In this document: in pieces, positions 1 to 12,100 of the stretch | Numbering within the stretch: the stretch's first letter is position 1 | Layout: the number at the start of each line of letters is the position of its first letter | Assembly: GCA_023101885.1 (NCBI GenBank) | Contig: JALPQD010000406.1 | Span: forward strand, 1,674,001-1,738,000 | Length of the DNA: 64,000 nucleotides | Direction: 5' to 3' | From: Typhlomys cinereus | Taxonomy: Eukaryota > Chordata > Mammalia > Rodentia > Platacanthomyidae | Position numbers and translations under genes: made by a program | The notes under the pieces: model-generated | Database searches by the model: none | What the model saw: only the letters and a program-made list of their open reading frames with translations | Told to the model about the DNA's origin: nothing

Positions 1-524
1 TTAAAACCTTATTTTCCTTTTTTGCTGTTATTGAATAACATTTGTGAAGTCATTTTATGTTTATAGTATTACTACATACAGTTTATAAATATTAACAATT
101 TATACATGTTTAAAACATTGATTTGTCATAGTACTTCTTTTCTTGTCCACATGTACTAGTTTCATCTGTCAAATGGACTTAATTTAATCTCTTCGTTTTC
201 TTACCAGTATTTTTCAAAAGCTATAATTTAAATTTTAAGATTATTAATACATGAACAGAGACTCTTAGGAATCATGTGCTTTCAAATGTATATGGAAATG
301 AGTGAAACTGATAAGAATTTCAGAAGCACATAGAAAATATCATTTAGGTCTGCTGCCACTATTCTATTTGCAGAATAAACTTCAAAATTGAGTATTATAT
401 TAAAAATGTACATAAAACATGGATGCATTTTTTAAAAGTCTGCTCTATTAAAACACATAAATATGTCTACGCCCAATCAATTTCATAGATTTATAAACCA
501 GATTTCATTGTAGTTTAATTTTTA
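1..524. other. AT-rich stretch, nothing recognised
   Basis: Low-GC sequence with short A/T runs. I see no open frame of note, no repeat family I can name and no RNA gene. Confidence 0.5.
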
Positions 525-614
525 CATAACAATTAATACTTGCATAGCATTTTTGGAGTAGGCACTGTTTCAAAAATGTCCTATACATTTATATAAGACA
601 AAAATGTCCTATAC
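525..614 (+). repeat. MIR-like remnant with a short direct repeat
   Basis: The stretch around 540-570 (GCATAGCATTTTTGGAG, then GGCACTGTTT) resembles the 3' half of an old MIR SINE, which typically reads like a last-exon fragment with 'AGGCACTGTT'. Directly after it, a 16-bp motif beginning CAAAAATGTCC occurs twice (571-586 and 599-614), 28 bp apart. The MIR assignment is weak because only about 40 bases are comparable. Confidence 0.3.
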
Positions 615-1110
615 TAACAATATATTTATATGCAAGGCCAAATATCTACAATTGGCAAACCCAAAATTAGTGAACCAATATTCATTGTCTGTCCTTTTTT
701 GACTTTCTGCAATGTATCTTGCATGTGAAGTTTCCCCACAGACTCATGTGCTGCATCTTCAGCAGAATGTTTAGGAAGGTTGTGATACCTTTGAGGGGTA
801 TATCCTTGCAGGAGGAATCCATGCCACAGGGGTGGGCGCTGAGGTTTGGGGGTCCAGCTGTGCTTCCTCTGAGTTGACTCTTGCTCTCTCTGTCATCATG
901 ATGGTTGTGGTGATCTGAATGGTCCTCTGACCTTTCCCTCTAGCCATGCCCTCTGCTATGTGATTTCTACCAAAATGGCCTAACTGTAGCCAATCCAGAA
1001 ACTTCATATTTTCTCTCTCTTAAGTTGTATCCGAGTATTGTATTATAGGAAAAGAAAAGAAAACAAACAATTCCACAGGAAAGAAAACTTGCTTACAAAA
1101 CAAACAAAAC
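615..1110. other. Unassigned sequence, no gene seen
   Basis: AT-rich flank followed by a somewhat GC-richer part (about 770-990) with no stop-free frame above 78 codons. It ends in an A/C-rich (AAAAC)n tract at about 1098-1127 that abuts the SINE. No gene signature is visible. Confidence 0.4.
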
Positions 1111-1127
1111 AAAACAAAACAAAACAG

Positions 1128-1431
1128 GGGCTGGAGAGGTAGCTCAGGGGTTAAGCCTCCGCCTTGCAGGCGGAAGGTCCCGAGTTCTGATCCTAGGCCC
1201 ACGTATAGACGCCAGGAGGAAGCGGGGGCAGCCTGCGTTTCTGGTCCTGGTAGGGCAGAGCCTTGAATCCCGGGGCAGAGCCTTGAATCCCGGGGCAGAG
1301 TAAACAAGGAGGAGGTGGAGGCGTCCTTGGTGGTTCCCGAATTCGTCCGTGGTTCTACATACACACACGTACACACGCATACACGCCCAATTTAATAAAT
1401 AATAAAAAAATTTAAAAACAAAACAAAACAA
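1128..1431 (+). mobile_element. Young tRNA-headed SINE, copy 1
   Basis: The element starts GGGCTGGAGAGGTAGCTCAG and has a tRNA-like head with an A-box-like TAGCTCAGGGG and a B-box-like GAGTTCTGATCC. It is followed by a CpG-rich body (ACGTATAGACGCCAGG, TTCGTCCGTGG), a short CA-rich stretch and an A-rich tail. It is one of five close copies here (others at 6628, 23126, 37218, 56701). A 20-bp unit starting CCTTGAATCCC is duplicated inside the body (1261-1280 and 1281-1300), which the other copies lack. Both flanks carry (AAAAC)n-like sequence (about 1111-1126 and 1415-1431), the probable target duplication. Short open frames here are by-products of the repeat. Confidence 0.9.
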
Positions 1432-1635
1432 AAATTAAAAAAACTGTATTAAAGCAGAAAGTGAGAGATTGTAACTATACCTATGCCTTAGGTGCTTTTG
1501 TGTTTGTTATTGTCACCAACCTTATATGGATTTAAACATTAAAAAGTTGTATTCAACACGTCTGTGTTTTCTTGCTTCCACAGAATTGTGGTAATCACCA
1601 AAATAATGTGTGTGATGTTCTGTTGCTCTTTCACT

Positions 1636-1757
1636 AGTGATTCAACACAAATACATACTTAAATTAGAAAATTGGAAATAATTTGAAAATGTAATGAGTG
1701 ATTCAACACAAATACATACTTAAATTAGAAAATTGGAAATAATTTGAAAATGTAATG
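1636..1757. repeat. Perfect 61-bp tandem duplication
   Basis: Two adjacent identical 61-bp units, 1636-1696 and 1697-1757, each starting AGTGATTCAACACAAATACA. The units are AT-rich and resemble no transposon end. Lack of mismatches in non-coding DNA suggests a recent duplication or an assembly artefact. Confidence 0.95.
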
Positions 1758-1846
1758 AAATATAAATAACAGAAAACAAATACACAGCATTATGATTCTT
1801 GTGAGAATTTCTAGTAATTGACAGAAATATTAGAAAAATCTCTAAG

Positions 1847-2036
1847 GTGCTAGGAAGATGACTCATTAAGTTAAAGCATCTGAGCACAAATCTGGAAGTT
1901 TGAGTTAACCAATTTTAAAAGGTAAGAGAAGTAAACTGATTTCTGAATGTTGCCCCAATCCCCACTTACATATTGTGAAACTAACATTCTTTTCCTCTCT
2001 CTTTTATGTTCTCTCTCTCTTTTACATAAATAAATA
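1847..2036 (+). mobile_element. Degraded tRNA-headed SINE (ID/B4-like)
   Basis: The start GCTAGGAAGATGACTCATTA followed by GTTAAAGCATCTGAGCAC is a decayed version of the rodent SINE head 'gctgggaagatggctcagt...gttaaagcac'. A pyrimidine-rich stretch with ACATAAATAAATA near 2024-2036 would be the tail. Much of the middle is not comparable by eye, so the end is approximate. Confidence 0.55.
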
Positions 2037-5000
2037 TAGTTTAAAATATTACAAAAGAAAAATATCTCTAAATTACTCAGTAGAAAGCTAATTCATACCA
2101 CTTGTAAAATAAAACTGAAAACTTAAATCAACGGATATGTTTGACTTTTTCTCTCGTGAAGGAAGGTATATGGATGATAGACTGACTTTGTTTAGGCATC
2201 ATTCAGGCATCAAATGTTGGTTGAGGGAGTAGCATTCCAATTAAAATTTAAAATTTAAAGAAGGACAGTTTTGTTCCATTCTGTTGTGGGATTTCTTATC
2301 TAAAAAAAAGGCAACTTAAAGCTCGTTGATTTTTGGTACTTTCTCAACATTGTAATACATTTGCCATCCAATTTCTGACATTTCTATAAATAAAATTCAT
2401 AGTCTTGAAAGAAATTGTAGCTTAAAATTAGATAATAGTTTTTATTTTGCTCCATAATGAGAGAAAGTTATGACATTGTTCATTGTGCCATGAGAACATT
2501 ACTTAAAAGGCAATGTCTGCTTGGTGGAATTAATTCGTTGAGACCCTCTGAATACTGAGCAGTGCAATAGTATACGAATTCAGAGGAACACACACATGTG
2601 AGTACTGGAGGCAATAAAGAACTTTTGGAAGCTTTTGGGCTAAAGAGGAGGATATTATCTGAACTCAGAATAAACTCCTAATGTGTTTTAAATCTTTTGT
2701 TCCAAATTAACATGGCATTCCTCTGAAAGGTGAAAAAAGAATTAATTTAGAAATAAGGTATTTGAAGCTCTCATTCTTACATGAATATGGCAATGTTAAC
2801 ATTAAAGTAATTTAATTTAAAAAGCAAATCCCCAATAGAATATTTAAATATGTTATCTTGGAATATAGAGACATAATTGCTTTCAGGGATATAATATGCA
2901 TAGATTTCTTTCCAGTGTTGAAAAGAACAATTTCTATAATTTTTATATGTAAATGCTTTAGAAAATTAGCTCACCTGATGCATGGCTATGTCTTGAATAC
3001 TCTAATTAGATGATCTTTTGAAAATTGCTTTTAGAGAAAGGCAGGTGGTTCATTGGGTAAACCATGAAATTCGACTTTTTAAACATCTTTAACAGTTATG
3101 TAGATTTTATTATCACCTAGCTATGAATTTTATTTCCCCTTTTGTGTACCTCTTCTATTAAGAAACAGTGTACATGCTTCAGTGACCCACAAATTACTTA
3201 ATGTATATCATAGGTGGAATAAATAGGTCCCAGGAAGCTGCTTTGGTGTTTGTGGTACATGCCATCCCCTTTGATCACTTCAGATTCATCCTGCATCATC
3301 ATGAACTTCTGAAAAATTAATCTATCAACAACATGAAAAATCCCAGATAGTTAGATGCTGATTCAGTGTTTTTTTTCAGTTTGTAATTAATGACCATTCT
3401 ATTTATTGGTAATTTAGAAAGTTTCTTTTCACAGAGGAGAGACAGAGATTAATGACATCTTGCCAGTTTAGAATGAAATCAATCCATCAACTAATTTTGC
3501 CTCCTACATTTATTTATAGCACAGTTTATTTTCTAGATGATCCTAAATAGGTTCATGTGGACAGAACATAAACATTTTTTAATTTTATAAATCTTTGTTT
3601 TGTAATATTAGTATGCCTTTCACAAAGGGATTTTGAAAAGGTTTTTATTTTTTGTCGAGTCGAGTTTTATTCCAGCAGTTTTTCATTTTTGGGTTTTTGG
3701 CATAAAATAAAATGACATTGCCTTTTACAATGCCTGTTGATCAATGATTGTCAAAGTGACATCCTGTTACTTTCTAAATGAAGCCTGTGATCACTGCCAA
3801 TGAGTAATACTGAACAGTGCATATAAACAAAACAAATGTCTCCAAGTACAAATATGAAGGAAAAACAAACATCGCTCAATTAAAAGAAAGGGGATGAATT
3901 TTTAAAAATAAATATTTGCAGACAAGTATCCAATAGCATTCAACACTAGGGAGAAAATAGCAATATTAACAAGGTCAAAATAAATATTAATCACATGATA
4001 AATATGCATCAATACAAGAAAGTTAGAGAAAAGAGAGATTTTTTTTCTCATTTAGATGACTTTGATACAATACAAGAATTGTTTACATGTTAGAAAATAT
4101 ATGCCTACATTTAGCAACTGGTTTTATATTTTGATAAAAAAACTTTGATTTCCATTTAATAATATTTATAAAGATATCATTTTTATATCATTTCATGTAT
4201 CATTTTAATTAAGTGGTTGAAAATATTAAGCATCACACTTTGCTGTATAAACAGAGGTGTTCAAAAGATGTTATGAATAGTTTACAACATGGCTTCCCTT
4301 CCTTCTAATAACAGACATCCTGGGTCCCAAACAGTTCATGGACTATAAGGATCAGAAATCATGTATGTCCTGGAACTCTATGAATTCTTTGTTCTTTATT
4401 AAATCATCACATGCTACATCCACTGCATAAATGTGAGTCACATGTTACCCGAATCTCAATGCAAATGGCTCAACATTCCCTGCACAGACTTATAACTATG
4501 AAACACCTCTCACAATATAACACTTGTGTATTTTCTCAGGGAAACAAAAGTAGATTATTTCTTTTGTTTTCTCCACTCACTAGACAGCATAGATCTCAAG
4601 CTTTCAGCTTTTATATTAACTGAAAACATTATACTGTTGTGAAACGCTTATTAGACTTAAAAGGAGATGTCTTCTTAGGCATTTACATCAACACAAATGT
4701 TTTAGCTGACAATGGAAAATTAACTTGACCTTATCCATTCTTTTCACAAGACAACCTTGATCAGATGAGTCATTGTTTCCTTTTTGTGTGTAAATATTGT
4801 GTGGAATATGTGAAATATTCCAAAGTGATTTAAACTATTTGTGTTGTCTGGGTCTGCTACTGATCTCCTTTTGGGTCTCTTCACCCATGTTGTTTCCTTG
4901 TTATTCCCAGTTTCTCTGTGTCTCTTGTGCTTGAACAAGTCAGGCTGCCTTGCATAAGAACATTGGACATGCCACTCTCTGGCATGAGCATCCTCCCTTG

Positions 5001-5759
5001 ACTTGGCTGCATTCTGTCTGTCCTCCTGCTCACATTCCAAATCACTTTTCAGCTTTCACAGCATGCTGCCTTTCTCTTGCCACATCACCTTTGCTAGTAC
5101 TAGATTTACATCAGGTTTTATTCCCCAGGGAAGAACATTTAGTGCAATATACCAGAAGAAACACATTGTCAAGTATACAGAAGTCATTTTATAAATACCT
5201 ATCTAGCTGAATTGAAATTAAAGGTAGAGTAATCATGTAGTATGCATATAAACACATTTATACATAAATATATACATGTAAGTCTCTCAGCAATTATTTA
5301 CTGCTTGTTTGTTCTGATCTATGTATGTCCATACCTGAATATGCCTTTTAACTATGATAATCTTTTTGTCTATCTATTATCTTTCACCTATCTTTATATC
5401 CAGAAAACAGAGATGGGCCATAGACCTTTCTCTGTTGTGTAGCTCAGCCATGTTTCTGGACCAGTTTTCTCATTCCAGCTCTGTCTCAGATTTTGGATCT
5501 GCCCAAAGGCATTGTACAAAAAGAACATTCTCCTTTCTGGTTGCTGTGTTCATCTCCTGGCTATTGCGTACATTACAGAGCATTAAAAAATTGATTCATA
5601 TGGAAATATTAAAGTCAGAATGCATTGTCCTTTTAGATTTTCATATTTTATATTTACGTGAGTTATAATTTTATTCATGTCCATTTCCAAATGAAATGTT
5701 TTATGTGTTCCCAACCGGAATTAATTTTCTTTATCTAATTAGTTTCAAAGCTGAATCAG
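2037..5759. other. AT-rich region without recognised features
   Basis: About 3.7 kb of AT-rich sequence. The longest open frames (70-104 codons, for example 4744-5040 minus and 5354-5668 plus) show no domain, signal peptide or codon bias and overlap each other on opposite strands, as expected by chance. A slightly GC-richer patch lies at about 4860-5150. No transposon I can name. Confidence 0.5.
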
Positions 5760-6499
5760 AATTGAAGCTTTGAAAACTATGGGTGTCCTTGGGACCTTTT
5801 CAGTTTCCACGGAAGGTTTGAAAAACAGCCCTGGCTGGGCACACATCAGGTGCAGGGGAAAGAAAACATGGCCTTACTCAACAGCTGCTAAGAGAATGAG
5901 ATTGCTGCCCTATGTCTCGCTTCCTCTGGCTTTTATTAGTCCAGAGTGGCTAGAAACAAACGGCAAGCGGTTTGCCTGGAACATTTCGAGAGCCTCTGGA
6001 GACCAATGCCTTGTCAAATGTACTTGCCCAGAGAGTTGCCATTTGAATACAAAACTACAACCTGTTATGATGCAGAAAGTGGGTGGCTTGTAAAACTTCC
6101 AGGAAAATGAAGGCAAGTGGAAAAGACACTTCACATTTTGCACCTGCCCCATCGGGCCCAGCAGGCACCTGCAAACTAGATGGCTAACACCAGTTTATCT
6201 CAGACCCTCTCATAATTTACCTGGTTGTTCTCTCCAGTGGGGCTATTTCTGAAGCTCCCACACGGGCTTCAGAAAGCAAATAGCCTTAGCGAGAAACATT
6301 TCTAAATGGTCTCGGTTTCTGTCGGCCTTCCACACTAGGCAGTCACCCCCAGGACCACAGCACTTTCCTTTGCATTCCATCAACCCCCAGTTCCAGGGCA
6401 GCTTATGCTAGCCTGGCTTTTACCTTGACAGTCACAGCTGCCACTCACTGTGTTGGCAGGCAGTGTCTCAGTGTCTCCTGGGGCTTCCCTTCGTTTATT
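5760..6499. other. GC-richer, apparently repeat-free block
   Basis: Base composition rises clearly above the AT-rich surroundings, with scattered CpGs (for example AAACGGCAAGCGG at about 5957), and no repeat family is recognisable. Overlapping frames exist on both strands (107 codons plus at 5770-6093; 80 codons minus at 5910-6152), but neither shows a known domain. Could be a conserved non-coding element, a decayed retrocopy or a small exon; the sequence alone does not decide. Confidence 0.4.
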
Positions 6500-6590
6500 A
6501 TACCATCCATGTCATACAGGTGTTCTCGTTCTGTTTTCACAGGCAGGGAAACAGGCTTAAAGGAAAATGGTTCTTGAGTGTGATTAAATT
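6500..6590 (+). repeat. MIR-like remnant
   Basis: CACAGGCAGGGAAACAGGCTTAAAGG is the kind of sequence left by the 3' part of MIR/L2-type elements ('acaggtgaggaaactgaggc'). Only about 60 bases are comparable. It lies just 5' of the young SINE at 6628. Confidence 0.4.
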
Positions 6591-6627
6591 GCAGGAATAA
6601 TAATCACAGGTTTAAAAACTGAGTTGT

Positions 6628-6928
6628 TGGGCTGGAGAGGTGGCTCAGGGGTTAAGCCTCCGCCTTGCAGGCGGAAGGTCCTGAGTTCGGATCCCAGATC
6701 CCACGTATAGACGCCAGGCAGAAGCGGGGGCGGCCTGCGCTTCTGGTCCTGGTAGGGCGGAGCCTGTGAATCCCGGGCAGAAGGAGGTGGAGGCGTCCAT
6801 GGTGGTTCCCGAGTTCGTCCGTGGTTCTACACACACAGACACACGCACACACACACACAGACGCGCGCACATACACACGCACATGCGCACAGTTGAATAA
6901 ATAATAATAATAATAATAATAAAAACAT
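6628..6928 (+). mobile_element. Young tRNA-headed SINE, copy 2, with perfect 17-bp target duplication
   Basis: A full-length copy of the local young SINE. The head GGCTGGAGAGGTGGCTCAGG contains a perfect A-box match (TGGCTCAGGGG, 6641-6651) and a B-box-like GAGTTCGGATCC (6683-6694), the internal RNA polymerase III promoter layout of tRNA-derived SINEs. A GC-rich body, a CA/CG-rich stretch (about 6829-6890) and an (AAT)n tail (6897-6922) follow. The 17-bp repeat TTTAAAAACTGAGTTGT flanks it exactly (6611-6627 and 6929-6945), the mark of L1-mediated insertion. It is probably not an active tRNA gene. Open frames on the minus strand come from the CA repeat. Confidence 0.95.
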
Positions 6929-6962
6929 TTTAAAAACTGAGTTGTCCATAGAAAGTCCACCA

Positions 6963-7552
6963 CAGTTTTCGTCTACTTCCGGCTGGCGACTAAGAGCAAT
7001 GCTTGTAAGATCCAGGCATGGCACTAGGACGAGAGCCTCTGAAGGTTGTAGTGTAGCCATCTGCTTCCTGTCTACACCACATTAGCAACTGCAGCCACAT
7101 GCTCTTGCCTTTATAGGTGAAGTTCTCAGCTACCATGATAGATTACAAGATTTGAAGCCGTAAGTCAAAATAAATCTTTCCTCTCTGTCACAGTTAGATA
7201 TAGGTGCTAACTTGGCAACAGAAGGCTTGAGCTTTGAGCAGTTGTGAAGAATTGGTAGTTGAGTTGAGCCCTGGACTTACCCACAGTAGGAAGGACTAGG
7301 TTCTGGACAAATGGATAAGATGGAGCAAACTGGTTAAAGAAGTTGCCATCCTTCCATGTACTTATCCAGACACAACAGATGGGCAAATAAGGATTGTCTC
7401 TCTTTCAGTAGTCCTGTGGCTAATATGGATATGGTGTGGCCAGTTACCTCAGTCCCTGGTGTATGGTATGGATTTTCCCTGCCAAGGTGTACAAGAAACT
7501 GTAACGAAGATTCATAAGCCATAATAAAAACTCTTGTCCTCCCTTATTAAAA
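6963..7552 (+). mobile_element. Retroposon-like segment flanked by 13-bp direct repeats
   Basis: AGAAAGTCCACCA occurs at 6950-6962 and again at 7553-7565, bracketing about 590 bp that ends CTCCCTTATTAAAA, a short A-rich end. Inside are two stretches resembling the end of a common rodent dispersed LTR-like repeat: AAGTCAAAATAAATC near 7165 (containing AATAAA) and AAGCCATAATAAAAAC near 7516. This fits one composite retroposed transcript or two LTR-like remnants side by side. There is no coding capacity (longest frame 62 codons). The flanking repeat is perfect, but the family is not identified. Confidence 0.45.
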
Positions 7553-7565
7553 AGAAAGTCCACCA

Positions 7566-10500
7566 AATGAGTTTGTACTCTAATATGCACATCCTTGATC
7601 AATAGCACAAAGATAAACGAATCATCTTTCCCTCCTTTTGCCTCTGTGCAAATTCCAACCGCCTATTAAATTGTAATACCAGCCATATTTTCTAATTCCA
7701 TGTTACATCCAACGATGCATTTTCTGGTGGTTCTTCTCGAAATCTGCAAAACTTCTGATTTAAAGTCATAGCTTCAAAATAACCTTGTGGGCATGGCTGT
7801 GCTGTGGGAATAACTGTCAAACTTTTCAAGATTCTGTGCCCCATCACCTCGAAGCACATCGTAATATCTCAGAAGGGAAATCATTTCTCATACATTTCAT
7901 AATTACCTTTGTAACAAGTAGGTCATAGTTTGAAGTGTTAAGAAATCTTTTGTCTCTTTATTTGACCACAGCTTGGAAATATTTGCTGCTATTAAAGACC
8001 CTGCAAAATAAATATTATTTTACTTTGCTTCTTTCCTAGGCTTTTTCAGATTAGACAATGAAGAGTACTTTACTGTAATTAGTATCGTGCCAGTCGGTTA
8101 TCCTAAAAAATGGTCATTTATGATTTAATTGATCATTTTGCATACCTTATTTATCAATAAATGAACCAAATATGAATTTATTTTGTGGAAGGTTTAGAAT
8201 CTTGTGGGAAACTCTTCACTGTTGAAAATCATACACAAACTGTGATGCATGGATAAGGAGCACCAAGAGAACCTGCCAAAGAAAAAGTTGCCGAATGAAT
8301 TCAAGATCTGTATTTCACAGGCGGACACACAATGATAACTGATTTTACAACTTCTGAAATCAGCTTTTTCTTTTCCTTCCTATTTTCCATGTGCAAAATG
8401 CATACTGCTATATTTAATTACTCACATATACAACCAGCAAATCTAGTAGATCTGTGATATGAAAATTATTTCTTAGAAAAGAAGTTACTATGTAACTACT
8501 ATAAGATACCATCTTTTATACAAAGAATTAAAATTAGTTAAGTCACAGGCTTCAACTTAGAAGAGACTGTTGCTAAGATGTGTATAAATGCTTTCATTCT
8601 TGACAATAATTTAACTTCTCCAACCTTTAGTTCTTCATTCCTAGATTAAGATAGGACATATCCTACATATATACTAAATTTCATCTTTAATTACTAAAGT
8701 TATGTGAAATATTACAAGATTGCAATCATTGTTATAATCACATGTTGTTTTTTAAAGGTACTTTTTGTAAAAATTTCATGAAGAATGGAAAAGCAATGTT
8801 CCAAATAATTGACCAGTATGTGCACAATGTATGTATGCTTACTGACTATGAACTGGTGAAATGCTATCTTACATTATCTGCCTATGTCATTAACTTTCAG
8901 AATGCTACTGCAACTACATACTGCATGGGAATCCTTGAAGATAGAAATTTATAACCTTGTAGGTAAAGTGACTAATGAAGCTGAATTTTAAACTTTGTCC
9001 ATGAACTTACTTGAATAAATTCTAATATTGTGATAAAGTATAATGCTTTGGTTACTAGAAAGTATGAGTCTTACTAAAAAGTAATCCTCCTTTACGGTCT
9101 AACTTCTTTGCACCAAATAAATTTTTCTATCTCCCTTAACCTATATTGAAAACATTATTTTTAAAGCTATGTCTCTCACACCTGGATATTTCTTCAGCCC
9201 TCCCTACTTGAAAGGACTTCAGTTGTCAAGTTGATGTCTGTAACTAACTAAAAATGCCCACAGCTTCCTAAAAATGCCCACCAAAGCAATGTAATGGTTA
9301 CCTTTAAAAAAATATTGGGAATGGGTTCATGTTTGAAGCAATGGGCAGAGGAAGCACCTTTGGCAATGTTCCCATCTCTACAAGTGATTACCTTCCAGGT
9401 CCATGTGCATCATAGCACCACTTAGCGCCCCACAAATGACCACATTTTTTATACTTCACGGTTCAACTGCAGATATTAATTATTTAACAGAGACTTTAGA
9501 GTCCAAAGAGATATGGTACCACTCTGAGAAACTGCTTGGGACTGGTTCAGGATAGGAAATGGAACGCCTTTTTACAAGAGTGTTTGCTCTTTGGCAGCCT
9601 GCTCATGTCCCAGCAGATAGATAGATGTCCAGAGTTTATCATGCAGCCTTCCTGAACAGAGTCCAGTGGATCACACATACCTGGGGACATGAGAGTGGGA
9701 GGGATCCTGGCTAGAAAGACAAACTTGTAGGGTAGAATACAAGGGAGTGAGGTTGGGTAGTATCAAATGATGGCATGTAAATTCAGTGCATTTGTATATG
9801 ATACTTCAAAGAATAAAAAAAGAGAAAAAAGAAAAGAAAAATGAAAACTCGGTGACATGAAGGACTCTTCTTGTGGTATGTATATTTTTATTACAATAAA
9901 TACATTCTGTTCTTTTATGTGTAATTCATTTATGTATCTGTGAAAATCACTGCACCCTTTGAAATCAGTAGCCAAAATTAAACCATGAGATCACTGCTTT
10001 GTGCAGTATTTAAACAGCATATTGTTATTCATCAATATTTCTAGATAATGAGAGAAGTCATTCAGAAGAGTAAGCCCATAGGTTGGAAAAATAGCAGCAA
10101 TTCTCCAAAAATTCATTGGATGTAACAAATAGTTTATAACTCTTGAAAAATATTCTTTGGATTCATGTATTTTGAAAGAGTAGATAAGGAGAGAAGGTGA
10201 CTATGAAAGCATTTCTTTGTTCTTGCCTCTTTACTGTATTTGTTGTTGAAGGGATTTGCTAGGAGAATGACTGTTTAACAGGCATCAGACCCAGGGATTG
10301 AACAAAAGCATTGGTTGCTCTCAAGTCCTCATTCTTTCCTTCAAAGGGAACATTTGCCGGCGGGGCACAGAAGCAGCCAAATGAACATCACATGGTTTAG
10401 AAAGACTTCTCAGAAATACAGATTGTCAGAGCTTTAATTGTGACTTCCATACTTAAATGTGAGAAGAGGAGACAGAACACAGAGAAAGGAAAATTTTATA

Positions 10501-11062
10501 AATGACTACTCAGAAGTAAATGTCTGAGGCCTAATTTTGCACAGAGAAAAGGCATACAGATTTTTCACATATAGAAGTATCAGCTACAGACTGAATGAAT
10601 ACAAAGCAAATTATAGCTGACCTGGAAGCATGAGATGATTATGAGTGAAGCCCAAATAGACTACAGGGTAAGTTACAAGTTTCAAAAAGTTTTATGTATG
10701 AACAGACTAAAGATACTGAGAAATAATAGAAAGTGAAACCATGAATGACTTTTAAAGTATGTTGAGTTTCTTCTTTTCTTATCCCCTAACATTGACCATA
10801 CAGAAAGCACTAATGTCACTATATCAATATTGCATATTAAGTCAATGTTGTTCACATTTTTTCCTTCATTATTTCACTTTTTATATATTTTTTTTACATC
10901 TTAAAAAATATTTCCTAAGGTTGCCTTCTTCCATCATACCTTCATTCTTCACCATTCTTTGTAGAGCTGTCCCCGTTTTACATACTTCATTCTATTTCCA
11001 TGTCCTGTCAATCATTCATAGTAGTGCAATCTGAATATCCCTGTGCAACTGTGTATGTTATT
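7566..11062. other. AT-rich region without recognised genes
   Basis: About 3.5 kb of mostly unique AT-rich sequence. A short near-duplication of CTAAAAATGCCCAC lies at about 9248-9283. The longest frame is 91 codons (10759-11034, plus), hydrophobic and T-rich, with no family resemblance. I see no transposon or RNA gene I can defend. Confidence 0.5.
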
Positions 11063-11208
11063 AAGACAGTCTCCAGAGTCACATTTTGTAATCCAGGCTG
11101 ACCTGTGATGCATCAATCAGTCAGACTGTCATTAGGCTCACACCAAACCTGTTAATCTATCCCTCTAATTACTGGGATTACAGGTATATTTACTGTGCCT
11201 GGCTATGC
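11063..11208 (-). mobile_element. Old B1-like (7SL-derived) SINE
   Basis: Read on the minus strand this is a decayed B1: on the plus strand GACAGTCTCCAGAGTCAC, then AATCCAGGCTGACCTGTGAT and finally ACTGGGATTACAGGTAT followed by TGCCTGGC, matching the order 'agacagggtctc...ccaggctggcctg...ctgggattaaaggc...cctggc'. Divergence is high, consistent with an old insertion. Confidence 0.7.
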
Positions 11209-11739
11209 AGTATCTTTTAAATGAATTAATAGTTATAAAATTAACTCAAAATGAAGTGCTGTATATTTTTACAGCTTGCTCCTAATTTTATTTTTTTAAC
11301 TTGCACTCCTATCTACTGATTCAATGTATCTACAATCCCAAATTGCTAAGTGAGATTATAAAGTACAATAGACTTTCTGTAATATCTTTCACTGTGTATT
11401 GAAATAAATTATTACTTTCAATGGATCTTAACCTTTCTCTTCCAGTTGCCTACATGACAATTCTTAGACAGCAAAGCACAAAAATCTGTATTTGGAAATA
11501 CAATTTATGTGGTAGAATTCAGGATTTTTTCTTGTGACTTTTCTATCTGCACAATGATCTTTTTGTTTTTTAGGTTCCTTAACATGTTATCAAAAATCTC
11601 AAAGCCTTCTGGGAGGTCCTCTTCTTTATTAAGACTATTCTAATCCTCATATCTATGTCAAGCTGCTTTATTCTTATTTTCTTAACTGAGATTCGAAAAG
11701 CCTCTTTTAATGTCATTGGACTTCTTATTTCACTGGTAT

Positions 11740-12100
11740 GTTTATGTTCATGTATGAGTATTTTCATGTTAGTTGGTGCCCATGCATGTGCTTATGAGCA
11801 TACATGTATTTAAAAACCAAAGGATAGTAGCAAGAATCATCCTCCACTGCTACCCCATCTTTCTGTGGTTAGTCTGGGTATCTAATGAAATTCAGAGCAT
11901 GGCATTAGGATTAGTCTAACTAATCAATTTGCTTGAGAGATTCCCAGTTTCTGCCTTGTAGGTGGGGAATTATAGGCGGGCCAGCAGACACTACACCCCA
12001 CCAGCATTTTTATTTTGGATCTGGGGAGGGGGTCAAAAACCTAATCTTTTTGATTAAACAGAAGCATTTTAAACACTAACCTGTCTCTCAAGTCCTTCCT
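11740..12100 (-). mobile_element. Old B4-like composite SINE
   Basis: Plus-strand order: TG-rich leader (about 11740-11800), B1-like middle (TTTCTGCCTTGTAGGTGGGG, GAATTATAGGCGGGCC, CCCCACCAGCATTTTTATTT), then a tRNA-like end read in reverse (GGATCTGGGGAGGGGGTC ... AACACTAACCTGTCTCTC). This is the layout of a B4 (ID plus B1 fusion) on the minus strand. Highly diverged; ends approximate. Confidence 0.6.

Noticed and set aside
2545..2586. 9-bp inverted repeat CCTCTGAAT / ATTCAGAGG as a hairpin or terminator
   Set aside because: A 9-bp stem with a 24-base loop is expected by chance in 64 kb, and rho-type terminators are not relevant in this genome.
6641..6694. tRNA gene (A and B boxes present)
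   Set aside because: The boxes belong to the head of a SINE with GC-rich body, A-rich tail and target duplication; a tRNA cloverleaf with acceptor stem is not evident.
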